DNA of 57,671 nt from an uncultured Verrucomicrobiales bacterium (GTDB lineage: Bacteria; Verrucomicrobiota; Verrucomicrobiia; Verrucomicrobiales; Akkermansiaceae), in contig CALBJX010000114.1 in the NCBI GenBank assembly GCA_937893015.1, positions 1 through 57,671 of the forward strand. The letters are read 5' to 3'. The notes below the pieces were generated by a model. It worked only from the letters and a program-made list of their open reading frames with translations. It was not told where the DNA came from and made no database searches. Both the position numbers and the translations under genes were made by a program. Every line of letters starts with the position of its first letter. Within the stretch, counting starts at the first letter, position 1. Shown here in pieces: positions 1 to 8,024 of this stretch.

Positions 1-58
1 GGAACTCAAACTTCGTACATCGTACATCGTACTTCGTACATTCAGTTCGACAAACATT
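1..58 (+). repeat. Heptamer-armed intergenic repeat, copy 1 (right part only, cut by window edge)
   Basis: Only the right shoulder and right arm are present: GGAACTCAAACT, then tandem CGTACAT-type 7-mers, then TTCAGTTCGACAAA. The same string ends the complete copies near 7.9, 25.2 and 33.7 kb. The TGA stop codon and last four codons of the neighbouring minus-strand gene lie inside this arm. Confidence 0.85.
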
Positions 59-818
59 CATTTACCTTTCGCCTTGCAATGGGGCGGGCTTTCAGCTCGC
101 GGATGCCGGGGCGGCGGGGGGATTCGGGGTCGGAGAGGTAGTAGAAGCGGTAGCCGCGTTCCTCCGTCGTGCGGGCAGAGGGGAACTCGGGAAAAGCGGT
201 GTCTTCCTCATCCGTTGCCACATAGCCGACGACTTCCACAAAGCGACCCGACAGATTGGAGGGCACCCGAACCCTCGTGCTGCGGAAACGGCGGGTCAGG
301 AGAAAATGGCAGGGGAACGCCAACAGGAAAACAATGAGGAAGGTGAACAGCACACCGAACACATCCGCATCGTTATCCCACGGAAAGCCCATCTGAAACA
401 GGAGCGAGGAAAGCCCCCAAGACACGAGCGACACGAGGGCGATGCTCATCACCCAACCGAGACAAACGGACGGCAGGACGGCACGGAGATGCGCTTGCGC
501 CGCCACCTGTCGCGGCGTTCCGTCCGCCGCTTTGATGGTGAACAGCCAGTCGCGCCGTTCAGGAATCGACACCGCCCGCACCACACGCTCCCCGCGCTGC
601 AAGCGCAGGTGGGGTTCGGCAGCGGTACGAACATCCGTCAGCTCATGCCTGCGGCGAAGCCAGTGGAGCGTCACCAGTTGAATGGTGCTCATGAGGCAGA
701 AAAAGCCGAGAGGAAATTTTTCCCCGAAGACAAAGTGGAGGGGAATTGTCACGATTGCCCAGAACAGCAGAAGCATTCCGAGAGAGTAGAGACGAAAGAG
801 GTAGCGGGAGAGGAACAT
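42..818 (-). CDS. Hypothetical four-helix membrane protein
   Basis: I do not recognise the family. The 258-residue protein has two hydrophobic segments near the N-terminus (about residues 8-25 and 30-48), an Arg-rich soluble stretch, two more membrane segments (about 112-138 and 152-174), and a polar C-terminal tail of about 80 residues. The start ATG lies 8 bases after the stop of the upstream permease gene, so it is probably the last gene of the peptide-transporter operon, although nothing in it resembles a transporter subunit. Its final residues (C-L-S-N) and TGA stop are encoded by the arm of an intergenic repeat, so the C-terminus was probably altered when the repeat arrived. It is inferred to be an inner-membrane protein of unknown role. 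Confidence 0.7.
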   Translation of the reverse strand: MFLSRYLFRLYSLGMLLLFWAIVTIPLHFVFGEKFPLGFFCLMSTIQLVTLHWLRRRHELTDVRTAAEPHLRLQRGERVVRAVSIPERRDWLFTIKAADGTPRQVAAQAHLRAVLPSVCLGWVMSIALVSLVSWGLSSLLFQMGFPWDNDADVFGVLFTFLIVFLLAFPCHFLLTRRFRSTRVRVPSNLSGRFVEVVGYVATDEEDTAFPEFPSARTTEERGYRFYYLSDPESPRRPGIRELKARPIARRKVNECLSN

Positions 819-826
819 AACAGCGG

Positions 827-1777
827 TTATTCTTTCGCGGATTTCGGATCGATGGCATCGCGCAGGCCGTCGCCGAGGAAGTTGAGCGCGAGCAGGGTGA
901 GGCAGAAGAAGAGCGCGGGGAAGAAGAGGAGTTCGGGGCTGACCTCCATGCGGTCCGCGCCTTCTTTAATCAGCGTTCCCCACGAGGAGTTCGGCGGGCG
1001 CACGCCCAGCCCGATGAAGGAGAGGGTCGATTCCGTGAGCATGATGCCCGGCACGGCGAGGGTGGTGTACACCACCACGGTGCCGAGGAGGTTCGGCGCG
1101 ATGTGGCGGAAGAGGATGTTGAGGTGCCCCAGCCCCAGCGAGCGGGCGGCGAGGACGTACTCTTGGCTCTTGAGCTCCAGCGTCTGGGTGCGGACGATGC
1201 GGGCGAGGGTCAGCCAGCCCAGCGCACCGATGGCGATGAAGAGCGGCACCAGCCCGAGGATGGGGGCCACGCTGTCGCGGCTCCAGCCCGTCGCGTCCAC
1301 GATGGCGGCGGTAAGCCGTGCGCTCGGCTCCGCGAGCGAGAGAGAAAAGACAATCACCAGCACGATGAAGGGCAGCGCGAAGAGCACATCCACCGCGCGC
1401 ATCATGAGCGCATCCGTGCGCCCGCCGACATAGCCCGAAATCAAGCCGTAGGTCAGCCCGATGATGAAGGCCACGAAGGTCGCCACCACGCCCACGAGCA
1501 GCGAGATGCGCCCGCCGTAGAGCACGCGCGCCAAGAGGTCACGCCCCAGCTGGTCGGTGCCGAAGGGGTGCGCCCACGAGCAGGAGGCGGCGATGTTGCC
1601 CAAATCCGTGGCGTTCGGCTCGGCGATGCAGGGGAAGAGCGGCAGCACAAAGCACGCAAAGACCATCAGCAGCAGAAAGAAGGCGGAGGCCATGGCGGCG
1701 CGGTTGCGGCAGAGGCGCAGGCGCGCGTCCTTCCACAGCGACTGTCCCTGTTCGTAAGCGTGTTTTTCGGCAGACAT
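827..1777 (-). CDS. Peptide ABC transporter permease, OppC/DppC family
   Basis: This is an inner-membrane permease subunit of a binding-protein-dependent importer for peptides or similar solutes. The 316 residues have an OppC-type layout: a cytoplasmic N-terminal extension, a first membrane helix at about 28-50, a periplasmic stretch containing HPFGTDQLGRD (typical of the family), then five helices. The EAA loop is visible as A-A-R-S-L-G-L-G-H-L-N-I-L-F-R-H-I. The gene overlaps the preceding permease by one base (TGATG), showing translational coupling. No ATPase gene is adjacent, so the ATPases must be encoded elsewhere; the ATPase near 50 kb is one candidate. Length and motifs fit OppC well; the substrate is not determinable. 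Confidence 0.92.
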   Translation of the reverse strand: MSAEKHAYEQGQSLWKDARLRLCRNRAAMASAFFLLLMVFACFVLPLFPCIAEPNATDLGNIAASCSWAHPFGTDQLGRDLLARVLYGGRISLLVGVVATFVAFIIGLTYGLISGYVGGRTDALMMRAVDVLFALPFIVLVIVFSLSLAEPSARLTAAIVDATGWSRDSVAPILGLVPLFIAIGALGWLTLARIVRTQTLELKSQEYVLAARSLGLGHLNILFRHIAPNLLGTVVVYTTLAVPGIMLTESTLSFIGLGVRPPNSSWGTLIKEGADRMEVSPELLFFPALFFCLTLLALNFLGDGLRDAIDPKSAKE

Positions 1778-2706
1778 CAGGCGGCACCCTGCGAGCGCAG
1801 GCGGGGGTTGAGAGCGACGAGCACGAGGTCCACGCTCAGGTTGGCAATGACAATCAGGACACCGTAGCAGAGCACGAGCCCTTGGATGAGGAAATAGTCG
1901 CGGTCGGTGGTGGCGTTCACGAAGTGCAGGCCCATGCCCGGCACCTGAAAACAGGTTTCCACCACGAAGGAGCCCGTGATGAGCGCGGCAAAGGCGGGCC
2001 CGAGGTAGGACACGGCGGGCAGCAAGCCGCTGCGCAGCGCGTGGATGAAGAGGATGCGCGGCGCACTTGCCCCCTTGGCTCTGGCGGTGCGGATGAAGTC
2101 AGCGGAGAGCACCTCCGCCATGCCGCCGCGCGTCAGGCGGGCGATGGAAGCCGCCGTTACCAGCCCCAGCGTGAGGGCGGGCAGCACGGCGCAGAGCGGG
2201 TCATCCCAGCCCGCCACGCTCAGCCCGGGGATGTGCATGCCGAGCGAGAGCCCGAAGAGCGGGGCAATCACGAAGGCGGGGATGCAGATACCCGCCATGG
2301 AAAGGGCCATGATGAGAGCATCTGGCCAACGATTGCGCCACCACGCGGCGAGCATGCCCGCGGGGATGCCCACGCCGACGGCAATCAGCATGCCGAGCAC
2401 GCCCAGCAGCAGGGAAACGGGGAAAGCCTGCCCGATGAGCTCGCTCACCTGCACGCCCTCATGCACCAGCGAGGGGCCGAAGTCGCCGTGGAGAAGAATG
2501 CCCTTCCAGTAGTTCGCATACTGCACCCAGGCACTTTGGTCGAGCCCGTACAGCGCGTTGAGCTGCGCCATGATGTGGTCGGGCAGCTTGCGGTCGCCGA
2601 GGAAGGGGTTGCCCGGCAGCAGACGCACCAAGAAGAAGGTGAGGGTTTGCAGCACGGCAATCACCAGCACGCCCTGCCCCATGCGTTTGAAGAGAAGTTT
2701 AATCAT
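1777..2706 (-). CDS. Peptide ABC transporter permease, OppB/DppB family
   Basis: This is the partner inner-membrane permease. The 309 residues start with an N-terminal helix (about 10-30), followed by LPGNPF, a family signature after helix 1, then five further helices. The EAA motif reads F-I-R-T-A-R-A-K-G-A-S-A-P-R-I-L-F-I-H-A-L-R, the sequence that contacts the ATPase in this family. The gene overlaps the substrate-binding protein gene by four bases (ATGA) and the next permease by one, so the three are one tightly coupled operon. Like its partner it has no adjacent ATPase. The family assignment is secure; peptide versus other oligomer substrate is inference from family membership. Confidence 0.93.
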   Translation of the reverse strand: MIKLLFKRMGQGVLVIAVLQTLTFFLVRLLPGNPFLGDRKLPDHIMAQLNALYGLDQSAWVQYANYWKGILLHGDFGPSLVHEGVQVSELIGQAFPVSLLLGVLGMLIAVGVGIPAGMLAAWWRNRWPDALIMALSMAGICIPAFVIAPLFGLSLGMHIPGLSVAGWDDPLCAVLPALTLGLVTAASIARLTRGGMAEVLSADFIRTARAKGASAPRILFIHALRSGLLPAVSYLGPAFAALITGSFVVETCFQVPGMGLHFVNATTDRDYFLIQGLVLCYGVLIVIANLSVDLVLVALNPRLRSQGAA

Positions 2707-4346
2707 TTTTTCTTGGGGGCGGGTTCGGGTTGCACGCTCACGGCATCGAGCGGGTGGTTATCGAGCAGCAGGGGATAAAAGCCGCTCACGGCGGGAGATT
2801 GCAGGTAGGCGCGCTCGCTGTGGTAGAGCGGGATGACGGGCTGTGCGCCGAGCATGGTGCGCTCTGCACGGAGCAGCGCGGCGCGGCGGGATTCGGGGGT
2901 GGTGGCCTGCTGCGCTTCTGCAAGGGCGGCATCACAGGCGGCATCGCCCCAGCCCGTGCAGTTGTTGCCGCCGCCGCTGCGCCACAGCTCCACAAAGGTG
3001 GCGGGGTCGAGGTAGTCCCCGCTCCACGAGGAAGAGGAGATGTCGTAGTCGCCGTTCTGCTGCGCGGCCTTGTACGCCGTCCATTCACAGGCGCGAATTT
3101 CCGCATGCACGCCCAGCACGCGCTCCCACATGCTCTGGATAGTCTCGGCCATCACCTTCTGCACGTCGCGGCTGGTGGTCATGATTTCCAAGCTCGGAAA
3201 ACCTTTGCCGTTCGCAAATCCCGCTTCGGCGAGCAGGCGGCGTGCCTCCGCCTCGCGTTCCTGCTGCGAGAGCGCGGCATCCGCGGGCTGCACGCCTTCA
3301 TAGCCCGCCCCCGGCGGGGTGAAACCGAAGGTGGGTTTCCCCGCCCCGCGCACCACGCGCTGCACCAAGGTGTCGCGGTCGATGGCCAGGGTCAGCGCGC
3401 GGCGCACGCGCTCATCGTTGAGCGGTGCGCGCGTCGTATTCAGGCGGTAGAAGATGGTGCAGTAGTAGGCATCCTGCCGGAACTCCTGCGGGGCGCGTTG
3501 CTGCGCCATGCCCATGAGCTCCGGCGGCACATTGTTGGAGATGTGCAGCTTGCCGCCGAGGAACATGCGCGTCTCGGTGTAGCCGTTCACGATGGGCAGG
3601 AAGCGGATGCCGCGGTTGCGCACCTCCGCCGCGCGGTGGTAGCGCGGGTTGGCGCGCACCTCCAGAAAATCGTTGAAGCGGTGCTCGGCGAGCACATACG
3701 CTCCGTTGCCCACCCAGTGCTCGGGCTGCGTCCACAGGCTGCGGCGGTCGAGCATGCCGCCCATGGCCTCCACATGGTGCGCGGGCAGCGGGCACCATGT
3801 GAAATGCAGCAGCAGGGGGAGCAGATGCGGCGTGGGGCCGTTGAGCGTCAGCTTCAGAGTGCGTTCATCGAGAGCCTGCACGCCGACATCCTCCCATGCG
3901 CCCTGCCCCTTGTTATACGCTTCCGCCCCGCGCAGGGGGTAGAGCATCTCGGCGTACTTGCCGCCGAAATCGGGGTGCAGCAGGCGGTGGTAGGCATACA
4001 CGAAATCCTGCGCGGTGACGGGCGTGCCGTCGCTCCACTCATACGCGCCGAGGTGAAACACCCACTCATCCGCCGCCTCGTTGTGCTCCCAGCTCTCGGC
4101 CATGCCGGGGTGGATGAGGCTTTCGTCCTGCGCATCGGGGCGCACCAAGCCCTCCAGAATCGCGGCAATCACCTTGCCGTCCGCCACGGCGGTAGCCTTG
4201 TGCGGGTCGAGGCTCAGCGGCTCCTGATTGTTGCCGTAGAGCAGAATCCCCTGCTCCGCTGCGCGTTCCGCCGAGCTGCGCGCATCCCCGCAGCCCGACA
4301 ACAGGGCGGCGAACAGACAAAGCGGAAGCAGGCGGCGGAATCTCAC
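2703..4346 (-). CDS. Peptide ABC transporter substrate-binding lipoprotein, OppA family
   Basis: This is the solute receptor of the importer, probably lipid-anchored: the N-terminus reads RRLLPLCLFAALLSGCGDARSS, a signal sequence ending in a lipobox (L-S-G-C, Cys near residue 19). The rest is a full-length SBP_bac_5 protein with typical motifs such as N-N-Q-E-P-L-S-L-D-P-H-K near the mature N-terminus and D-G-T-P-V-T-A-Q-D-F-V-Y-A. At 547 residues it matches OppA-like proteins. The start codon is GTG. A TTGTTG/TACAAT promoter with 17-bp spacing ends six bases before it, so the mRNA is predicted to be leaderless. It is the first gene of the operon and is followed by both permeases. Confidence 0.93.
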   Translation of the reverse strand: MRFRRLLPLCLFAALLSGCGDARSSAERAAEQGILLYGNNQEPLSLDPHKATAVADGKVIAAILEGLVRPDAQDESLIHPGMAESWEHNEAADEWVFHLGAYEWSDGTPVTAQDFVYAYHRLLHPDFGGKYAEMLYPLRGAEAYNKGQGAWEDVGVQALDERTLKLTLNGPTPHLLPLLLHFTWCPLPAHHVEAMGGMLDRRSLWTQPEHWVGNGAYVLAEHRFNDFLEVRANPRYHRAAEVRNRGIRFLPIVNGYTETRMFLGGKLHISNNVPPELMGMAQQRAPQEFRQDAYYCTIFYRLNTTRAPLNDERVRRALTLAIDRDTLVQRVVRGAGKPTFGFTPPGAGYEGVQPADAALSQQEREAEARRLLAEAGFANGKGFPSLEIMTTSRDVQKVMAETIQSMWERVLGVHAEIRACEWTAYKAAQQNGDYDISSSSWSGDYLDPATFVELWRSGGGNNCTGWGDAACDAALAEAQQATTPESRRAALLRAERTMLGAQPVIPLYHSERAYLQSPAVSGFYPLLLDNHPLDAVSVQPEPAPKKK

Positions 4347-4352
4347 GTGCGC

Positions 4353-4381
4353 ATTGTATCACAGCTTGCGACCTGCAACAA
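4353..4381 (-). promoter_or_regulatory. Predicted sigma-70-type promoter of the opp operon
   Basis: On the minus strand TTGTTG, 17 bases, TACAAT, then GCGCAC directly before the GTG start. Transcription would begin at or next to the start codon. Confidence 0.6.
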
Positions 4382-4415
4382 GGGGAAAGACGCAGGAACG
4401 ATGCCCTCGATGTCC

Positions 4416-6188
4416 TCATTCCTCCTGCACCACCACGGTACCCGCCTGTCTGTCGGGGATGGCGGCTTTCACGGAGACAGACTGCCCGTTGCGGAGGATG
4501 CGGAGCTTGGAGAGATCCATGCCCTCTTTACCGCCGGACAGGACGATGGTGTAGCTGTTCGCGGCGCTGATGTCGATGCTCAACTCGGCAGAGGCGGGCA
4601 GCGTGAGGTTGGCGGCGTTGCCCATGCGGATGCTCTGCACGCCCTGCGCACTGCCGAGGAGGAGGATGGCCCCGTCCTCCATCATGACGGCGGGGGCATC
4701 CGACTTCGGCAGCTCGGCCTTCTTCGCCTTGTGCACGATCAGCACGCCGTCCGCCGTTTCATAGTCCGCCACCACGGCATTCGGGTCGGCAGGGGTGAGG
4801 CGGAAGCCTCCCTTGGTAGCATTCTTCACGGCGGGGGCGTAGGCACCCTCGGCGCAGACGGCGGCAGCCGCCAGCTCTTTCGTGCTGCTCAACCCGCGGA
4901 AACTTCTCTCCTGAGCGTTGGAGGGCAGAGCTTCGCCGATGAGCCTATCGTCACACCAGACATAGAAGCCGCTCGGCACTCCCTGCGCCTCGTTGCCGGG
5001 CGTGTATGCAATACGGCAGACAGGGAACTTAGCCTTACGCTTGCGGGCTATCTTCATCTGAACGCGCGCCATGGTATTCCCCTGCAAAACAGTCGTGTCA
5101 CCATACAGCACCTTGCCATCGCGGAATTGCAGGGTGATACCCTGTGTGCCGTCTGCCAGCGTGACGCTTGCATCCTCTTTCGGCACAACGAATTCCGCAC
5201 AGAAGCCGGAAGCCGAGGGGGCATGTATGCCCATCTTCTTACTGTCAGGCAGTCTGATTTTGCCCGTGGTGCCGATTCCCGAGAGCTCCTTGCGTTCCAA
5301 GCCCGCCGTGCGTCCGGGAATCCCCATGGCCTTGGCCAGATTGTTCGCCATGATGAGGTCGCCTTGGCGGGAGGGATGCAGACCATCCGCACCGGGCTTA
5401 TTGAACATATTCTCGCAGCCGTAGAAAGGCGTGGCGTTCTGCGCATCCAGCAGGCCGTCATTGATTTCCACATAGTGAACGCCCTTGCCCCTGTACCAAC
5501 ACAGGGCCTTTTGCAGTTCCCAATTGTAATCCGCCACGCCTTTGTGAACGGCGGCATCGTTGTTGTTCATGTGGCGCGTCCAGCAGGGCACGCTCATCAC
5601 ATAAATCTTCGCCTTGGGGTTGCTCTTCTGCATCGCCTCCAAAATCGTCTTCATGTCGCCGCCTTTCAGGTCGGCACCCAGCAGATTCTTCACCTTGTCG
5701 GGATTCACGCCCGCAGGGGCGTCGGAGAGTAAGTCGTTCGTGCCGATGAGCATGATGAAGGTGTCGGGCTTCCACGTCTGCCCCGTGTAGGGCTTGCCGT
5801 CGTTCGTCTTATCGGAGAGACCGAGCCAGTTGAGCAGGCTCGTATTGTCAAAGCGACCGCCCGCCTTGCGCCCCGCCAGCTCCCACGCGCGGGCGCTGCT
5901 CTGCGCGCTGTGCACGTTGTTGAAGGGCACGCCGCCGTACTCCGCGCCCGCAGGCACGCCGTTGGAGTAGTTGCCCGTGCGGTAGCCGACGGATTCGTAT
6001 TTGATGCCGTTATCCACCAGAATCTTGTGGAAGCACCAACGCCACGAAGGGGCATTCACGCCGTGCGTGATGGAGTCGCCCACGAACATCACCTTGCCGA
6101 GGTCGGCGGGGGGAGTCGGGGCTTTCTTTTCAACGGCTAAACAGGGCAGAGCCAGCAGAGAAAGGAAAAGAGCGAAAAGCTGTTTCAT
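4416..6188 (-). CDS. Secreted SGNH/GDSL-type esterase or deacetylase with a large C-terminal beta-rich region
   Basis: The N-terminal half is an SGNH hydrolase: block I F-V-G-D-S-I-T-H-G (nucleophile Ser near residue 40), the G-T-N-D of block III, and D-G-L-H-P near residue 275 for the catalytic Asp/His. The start was set at MKQLFALF, which gives a clean signal peptide (cleavage after L-P-C-L-A) and follows a TTGCTT/TACGCT promoter; a longer reading frame begins upstream of that promoter. The C-terminal roughly 260 residues are beta-rich and unassigned, possibly carbohydrate-binding or lamin-G-like. Such enzymes often remove acetyl or acyl groups from glycans, but the substrate here is unknown. 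It is transcribed on its own, since promoters flank it. Confidence 0.85.
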   Translation of the reverse strand: MKQLFALFLSLLALPCLAVEKKAPTPPADLGKVMFVGDSITHGVNAPSWRWCFHKILVDNGIKYESVGYRTGNYSNGVPAGAEYGGVPFNNVHSAQSSARAWELAGRKAGGRFDNTSLLNWLGLSDKTNDGKPYTGQTWKPDTFIMLIGTNDLLSDAPAGVNPDKVKNLLGADLKGGDMKTILEAMQKSNPKAKIYVMSVPCWTRHMNNNDAAVHKGVADYNWELQKALCWYRGKGVHYVEINDGLLDAQNATPFYGCENMFNKPGADGLHPSRQGDLIMANNLAKAMGIPGRTAGLERKELSGIGTTGKIRLPDSKKMGIHAPSASGFCAEFVVPKEDASVTLADGTQGITLQFRDGKVLYGDTTVLQGNTMARVQMKIARKRKAKFPVCRIAYTPGNEAQGVPSGFYVWCDDRLIGEALPSNAQERSFRGLSSTKELAAAAVCAEGAYAPAVKNATKGGFRLTPADPNAVVADYETADGVLIVHKAKKAELPKSDAPAVMMEDGAILLLGSAQGVQSIRMGNAANLTLPASAELSIDISAANSYTIVLSGGKEGMDLSKLRILRNGQSVSVKAAIPDRQAGTVVVQEE

Positions 6189-6195
6189 GCTCTCC

Positions 6196-6224
6196 AGCGT
6201 ACCAAAAACGCCGTAGGGAAGCAA
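6196..6224 (-). promoter_or_regulatory. Predicted promoter of the SGNH hydrolase gene
   Basis: TTGCTT, 17 bases, TACGCT, then seven bases to ATG on the minus strand. GGAGAG between the -10 and ATG could also act as a ribosome-binding site. Confidence 0.5.
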
Positions 6225-6236
6225 GAACAAAGAAAC

Positions 6237-7124
6237 TCACCACAAGGTTCTGAAAAAGGCCCCTGCGAGCGAGGCATACACGGCAAAGCGGGAGATTTTC
6301 ACGCGCTCCGTCCCCTTGCGGCGACGCAGGAGGCGCAGCGTTCTGAGCCCCAGCAGAGCGGGCAGCAGGGTGGCAAAACGCAAGCGGCGCGTGCGCAGAC
6401 GGCGGGCGTAATCCGCGCCGTCGTAGAGGTAGCGTTCCGCGCGGTCACACCAGAGTGCGCGGTTATCCCCCGCCAGATAGCGGCGTCCGCGGGCGGCATC
6501 CTCCGCCTCATCCCGCAGCATGTTGACAAGCTGCAAGCCGCGTCCGTAGCGCAGCCCGGCCTCTTCCATCACGGTCTGCGCAGCGGGGTCGGCAAAGTTC
6601 TTTCCCATCGCGGCGTAGCCGAGGCGTGTCCAGAACACGCCCACGCAGCCCGCCACGGCATCCGCATAGCGCAGGGTATCGGCTTCATCGGTGAACTGCG
6701 GGGCATCCAAATCCTCCGTCTGCCCCGTCGTAATGGTATCCAGCACCTCGCAGACGAGCGCTCGCTCCTGCTCGGGAAGTTCGCCCAACGCGGCAAGGCA
6801 ATCCCCGAAGCGGCGCAACAAGCGGTACTCCGCGGGGTTCGGCTGCGCCTGAGCGAGCGCACCGCTCAGCTGCATGAAAAGGCGCTCCAATTCATCCGCA
6901 TCCGCCCTGCCCGTCACGGCCACCCGCATAAGCGCCAGCACGGCGCGCCGCTGTTCCGTGGGTGCTGTTGACGTATCCGCCACGCTGTCCGTGGCACGCG
7001 CCAGCAGGTAACCGACGGCAATAGCGGGGCGCATGGGTGCGGGCAACCAACGCATCGTCAGGTAGAAACTGCGGGACACATCCCGCAGCAAGGCATCGTC
7101 GAAGCAGAGGGAGGGAGCCGCCAT
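6237..7124 (-). CDS. Squalene/phytoene synthase family protein
   Basis: This is predicted to condense two prenyl diphosphates head to head, farnesyl or geranylgeranyl diphosphate giving squalene, presqualene diphosphate or phytoene. The 295-residue length suits the bacterial family. Both Asp-rich Mg-diphosphate motifs are visible: D-S-V-A-D near residue 46 and N-M-L-R-D-E-A-E-D near residue 200. The N-terminal S-R-S-F-Y-L motif is also characteristic. The gene overlaps ruvA by one base (TGATG), so it is co-transcribed with a recombination gene, an odd pairing. No hopanoid cyclase or carotenoid desaturase is in the window, so the exact product cannot be assigned. The last 60 residues are very Arg-rich and could associate with the membrane. 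Confidence 0.85.
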   Translation of the reverse strand: MAAPSLCFDDALLRDVSRSFYLTMRWLPAPMRPAIAVGYLLARATDSVADTSTAPTEQRRAVLALMRVAVTGRADADELERLFMQLSGALAQAQPNPAEYRLLRRFGDCLAALGELPEQERALVCEVLDTITTGQTEDLDAPQFTDEADTLRYADAVAGCVGVFWTRLGYAAMGKNFADPAAQTVMEEAGLRYGRGLQLVNMLRDEAEDAARGRRYLAGDNRALWCDRAERYLYDGADYARRLRTRRLRFATLLPALLGLRTLRLLRRRKGTERVKISRFAVYASLAGAFFRTLW

Positions 7125-7717
7125 CAGCCGAGGTGGCGCAGGGCGCCGCGAATCAGTTCGTCCGTGGTGGCGGCGGGGTTGTCCTTCACGAGCGCCGCGA
7201 TGGACTTGCGCGCCTCCGCCTGTTTGAATCCGAGAGCCACCAACGCCAGCTCGGCATCGGAGGCCGCCGCGCTCGTGGTTCCCGCCGCCTGAGCCTCCCA
7301 GGTGGAGGCCAGCCCCACCTTGTCCTTCAGCTCCAGAATGATGCGTTCGGCGGTGCGCTTGCCCACGCCCTTCGCGCGGGCGATGGCCTGCACATCTCCG
7401 CTCACCACGGCAGATTTGAACGAGTTGACATTGAGCCCGCTGAGAATCGACACCGCCGTCGCGGGGCCGATGCCGCTCACGCGGTCGATGAGCAGGCGGA
7501 AGATGTCGCGCTCGGCATCCGTGGCAAAGCCGTAAAGCGTCTGCCCGTTTTCGCGGAAGTGCACGTGCGTCTTGAGCGTCACCGGCTGTCCGACCACGGG
7601 ATTGAGCGCGTCAAAGGTAGACAACGGCACCTGCACCTCGTAGCCCACGCCGTGGACATCGAGCACCAGACATTGCGGCAGCGCCTCCGCCACCGTTCCG
7701 CGTAGAAAAGCTATCAT
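7124..7717 (-). CDS. ruvA: Holliday junction branch-migration protein RuvA
   Basis: RuvA binds four-way DNA junctions and loads the RuvB motor. At 197 residues the protein has the canonical size. The N-terminal OB-fold begins MIAFLRGTV. Tandem helix-hairpin-helix motifs read V-S-G-I-G-P-A-T-A-V and A-K-G-V-G-K-R-T-A-E-R-I. The C-terminal RuvB-binding three-helix domain covers about residues 145-197. It has its own promoter (TTGCGC, 17 bases, TAGAAT) ending six bases before ATG, predicting a leaderless message. It is followed with a one-base overlap by the squalene/phytoene synthase-like gene. No ruvB or ruvC is adjacent. Confidence 0.97.
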   Translation of the reverse strand: MIAFLRGTVAEALPQCLVLDVHGVGYEVQVPLSTFDALNPVVGQPVTLKTHVHFRENGQTLYGFATDAERDIFRLLIDRVSGIGPATAVSILSGLNVNSFKSAVVSGDVQAIARAKGVGKRTAERIILELKDKVGLASTWEAQAAGTTSAAASDAELALVALGFKQAEARKSIAALVKDNPAATTDELIRGALRHLG

Positions 7718-7723
7718 GCGCGT

Positions 7724-7752
7724 ATTCTACCCCAGCGACTGCGTGGGCGCAA
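7724..7752 (-). promoter_or_regulatory. Predicted ruvA promoter
   Basis: TTGCGC, 17 bases, TAGAAT, six bases, ATG on the minus strand. Confidence 0.65.
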
Positions 7753-7803
7753 GCAAAAGGAACGGAATGCGCTGTCATGGGAGGTAAGAATGTAGAACAA
7801 AGA

Positions 7804-8006
7804 AGGATTTGTAGGGAAGTACGATTTACGATGTACGATGTACGAAGTTAAATTTAGGCGCGGCTGTGCCGCGCGGAATTTCAAAAACCTGTCTGACACA
7901 AGTGTCAGACAGGTTTCGTCATCCGGCGAGCGTAGCGAGCGGAACTCAAACTTCGTACATCGTACATCGTACTTCGTACATTCAGTTCGACAAATCGCTC
8001 ATTTGT
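7804..8006 (+). repeat. Heptamer-armed intergenic repeat, copy 2 (complete, type A core)
   Basis: It fills the 307-base gap between ispH and ruvA. In order: terminal GGATTTGTAGGG, left arm of GTACGAT-type 7-mers, a GCGCGGC/GCCGCGC hairpin, a core hairpin with 14-bp arms starting ACCTGTCTGACACA, a CGAGCGTAGCGAGCG hairpin, the right arm (inverse of the left), and a terminal GACAAAT/ATTTGTC hairpin. Read on the minus strand the core hairpin is followed by TTTTTG, so it may terminate ispH transcripts. Confidence 0.9.
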
Positions 8007-8024
8007 CGTGCAACCGCTTCCTCC

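Noticed and set aside
2730..5732. A 1000-codon plus-strand open frame opposite the opp operon and SGNH gene
   Set aside because: It is antisense to well-recognised genes; long shadow frames are expected in high-GC DNA. Its product is His/Arg/Ala-rich and matches nothing.
7804..8006. A CRISPR array from the regular short direct repeats
   Set aside because: The units are 7 bp with no spacers and occur as inverted arms; no cas genes are present.
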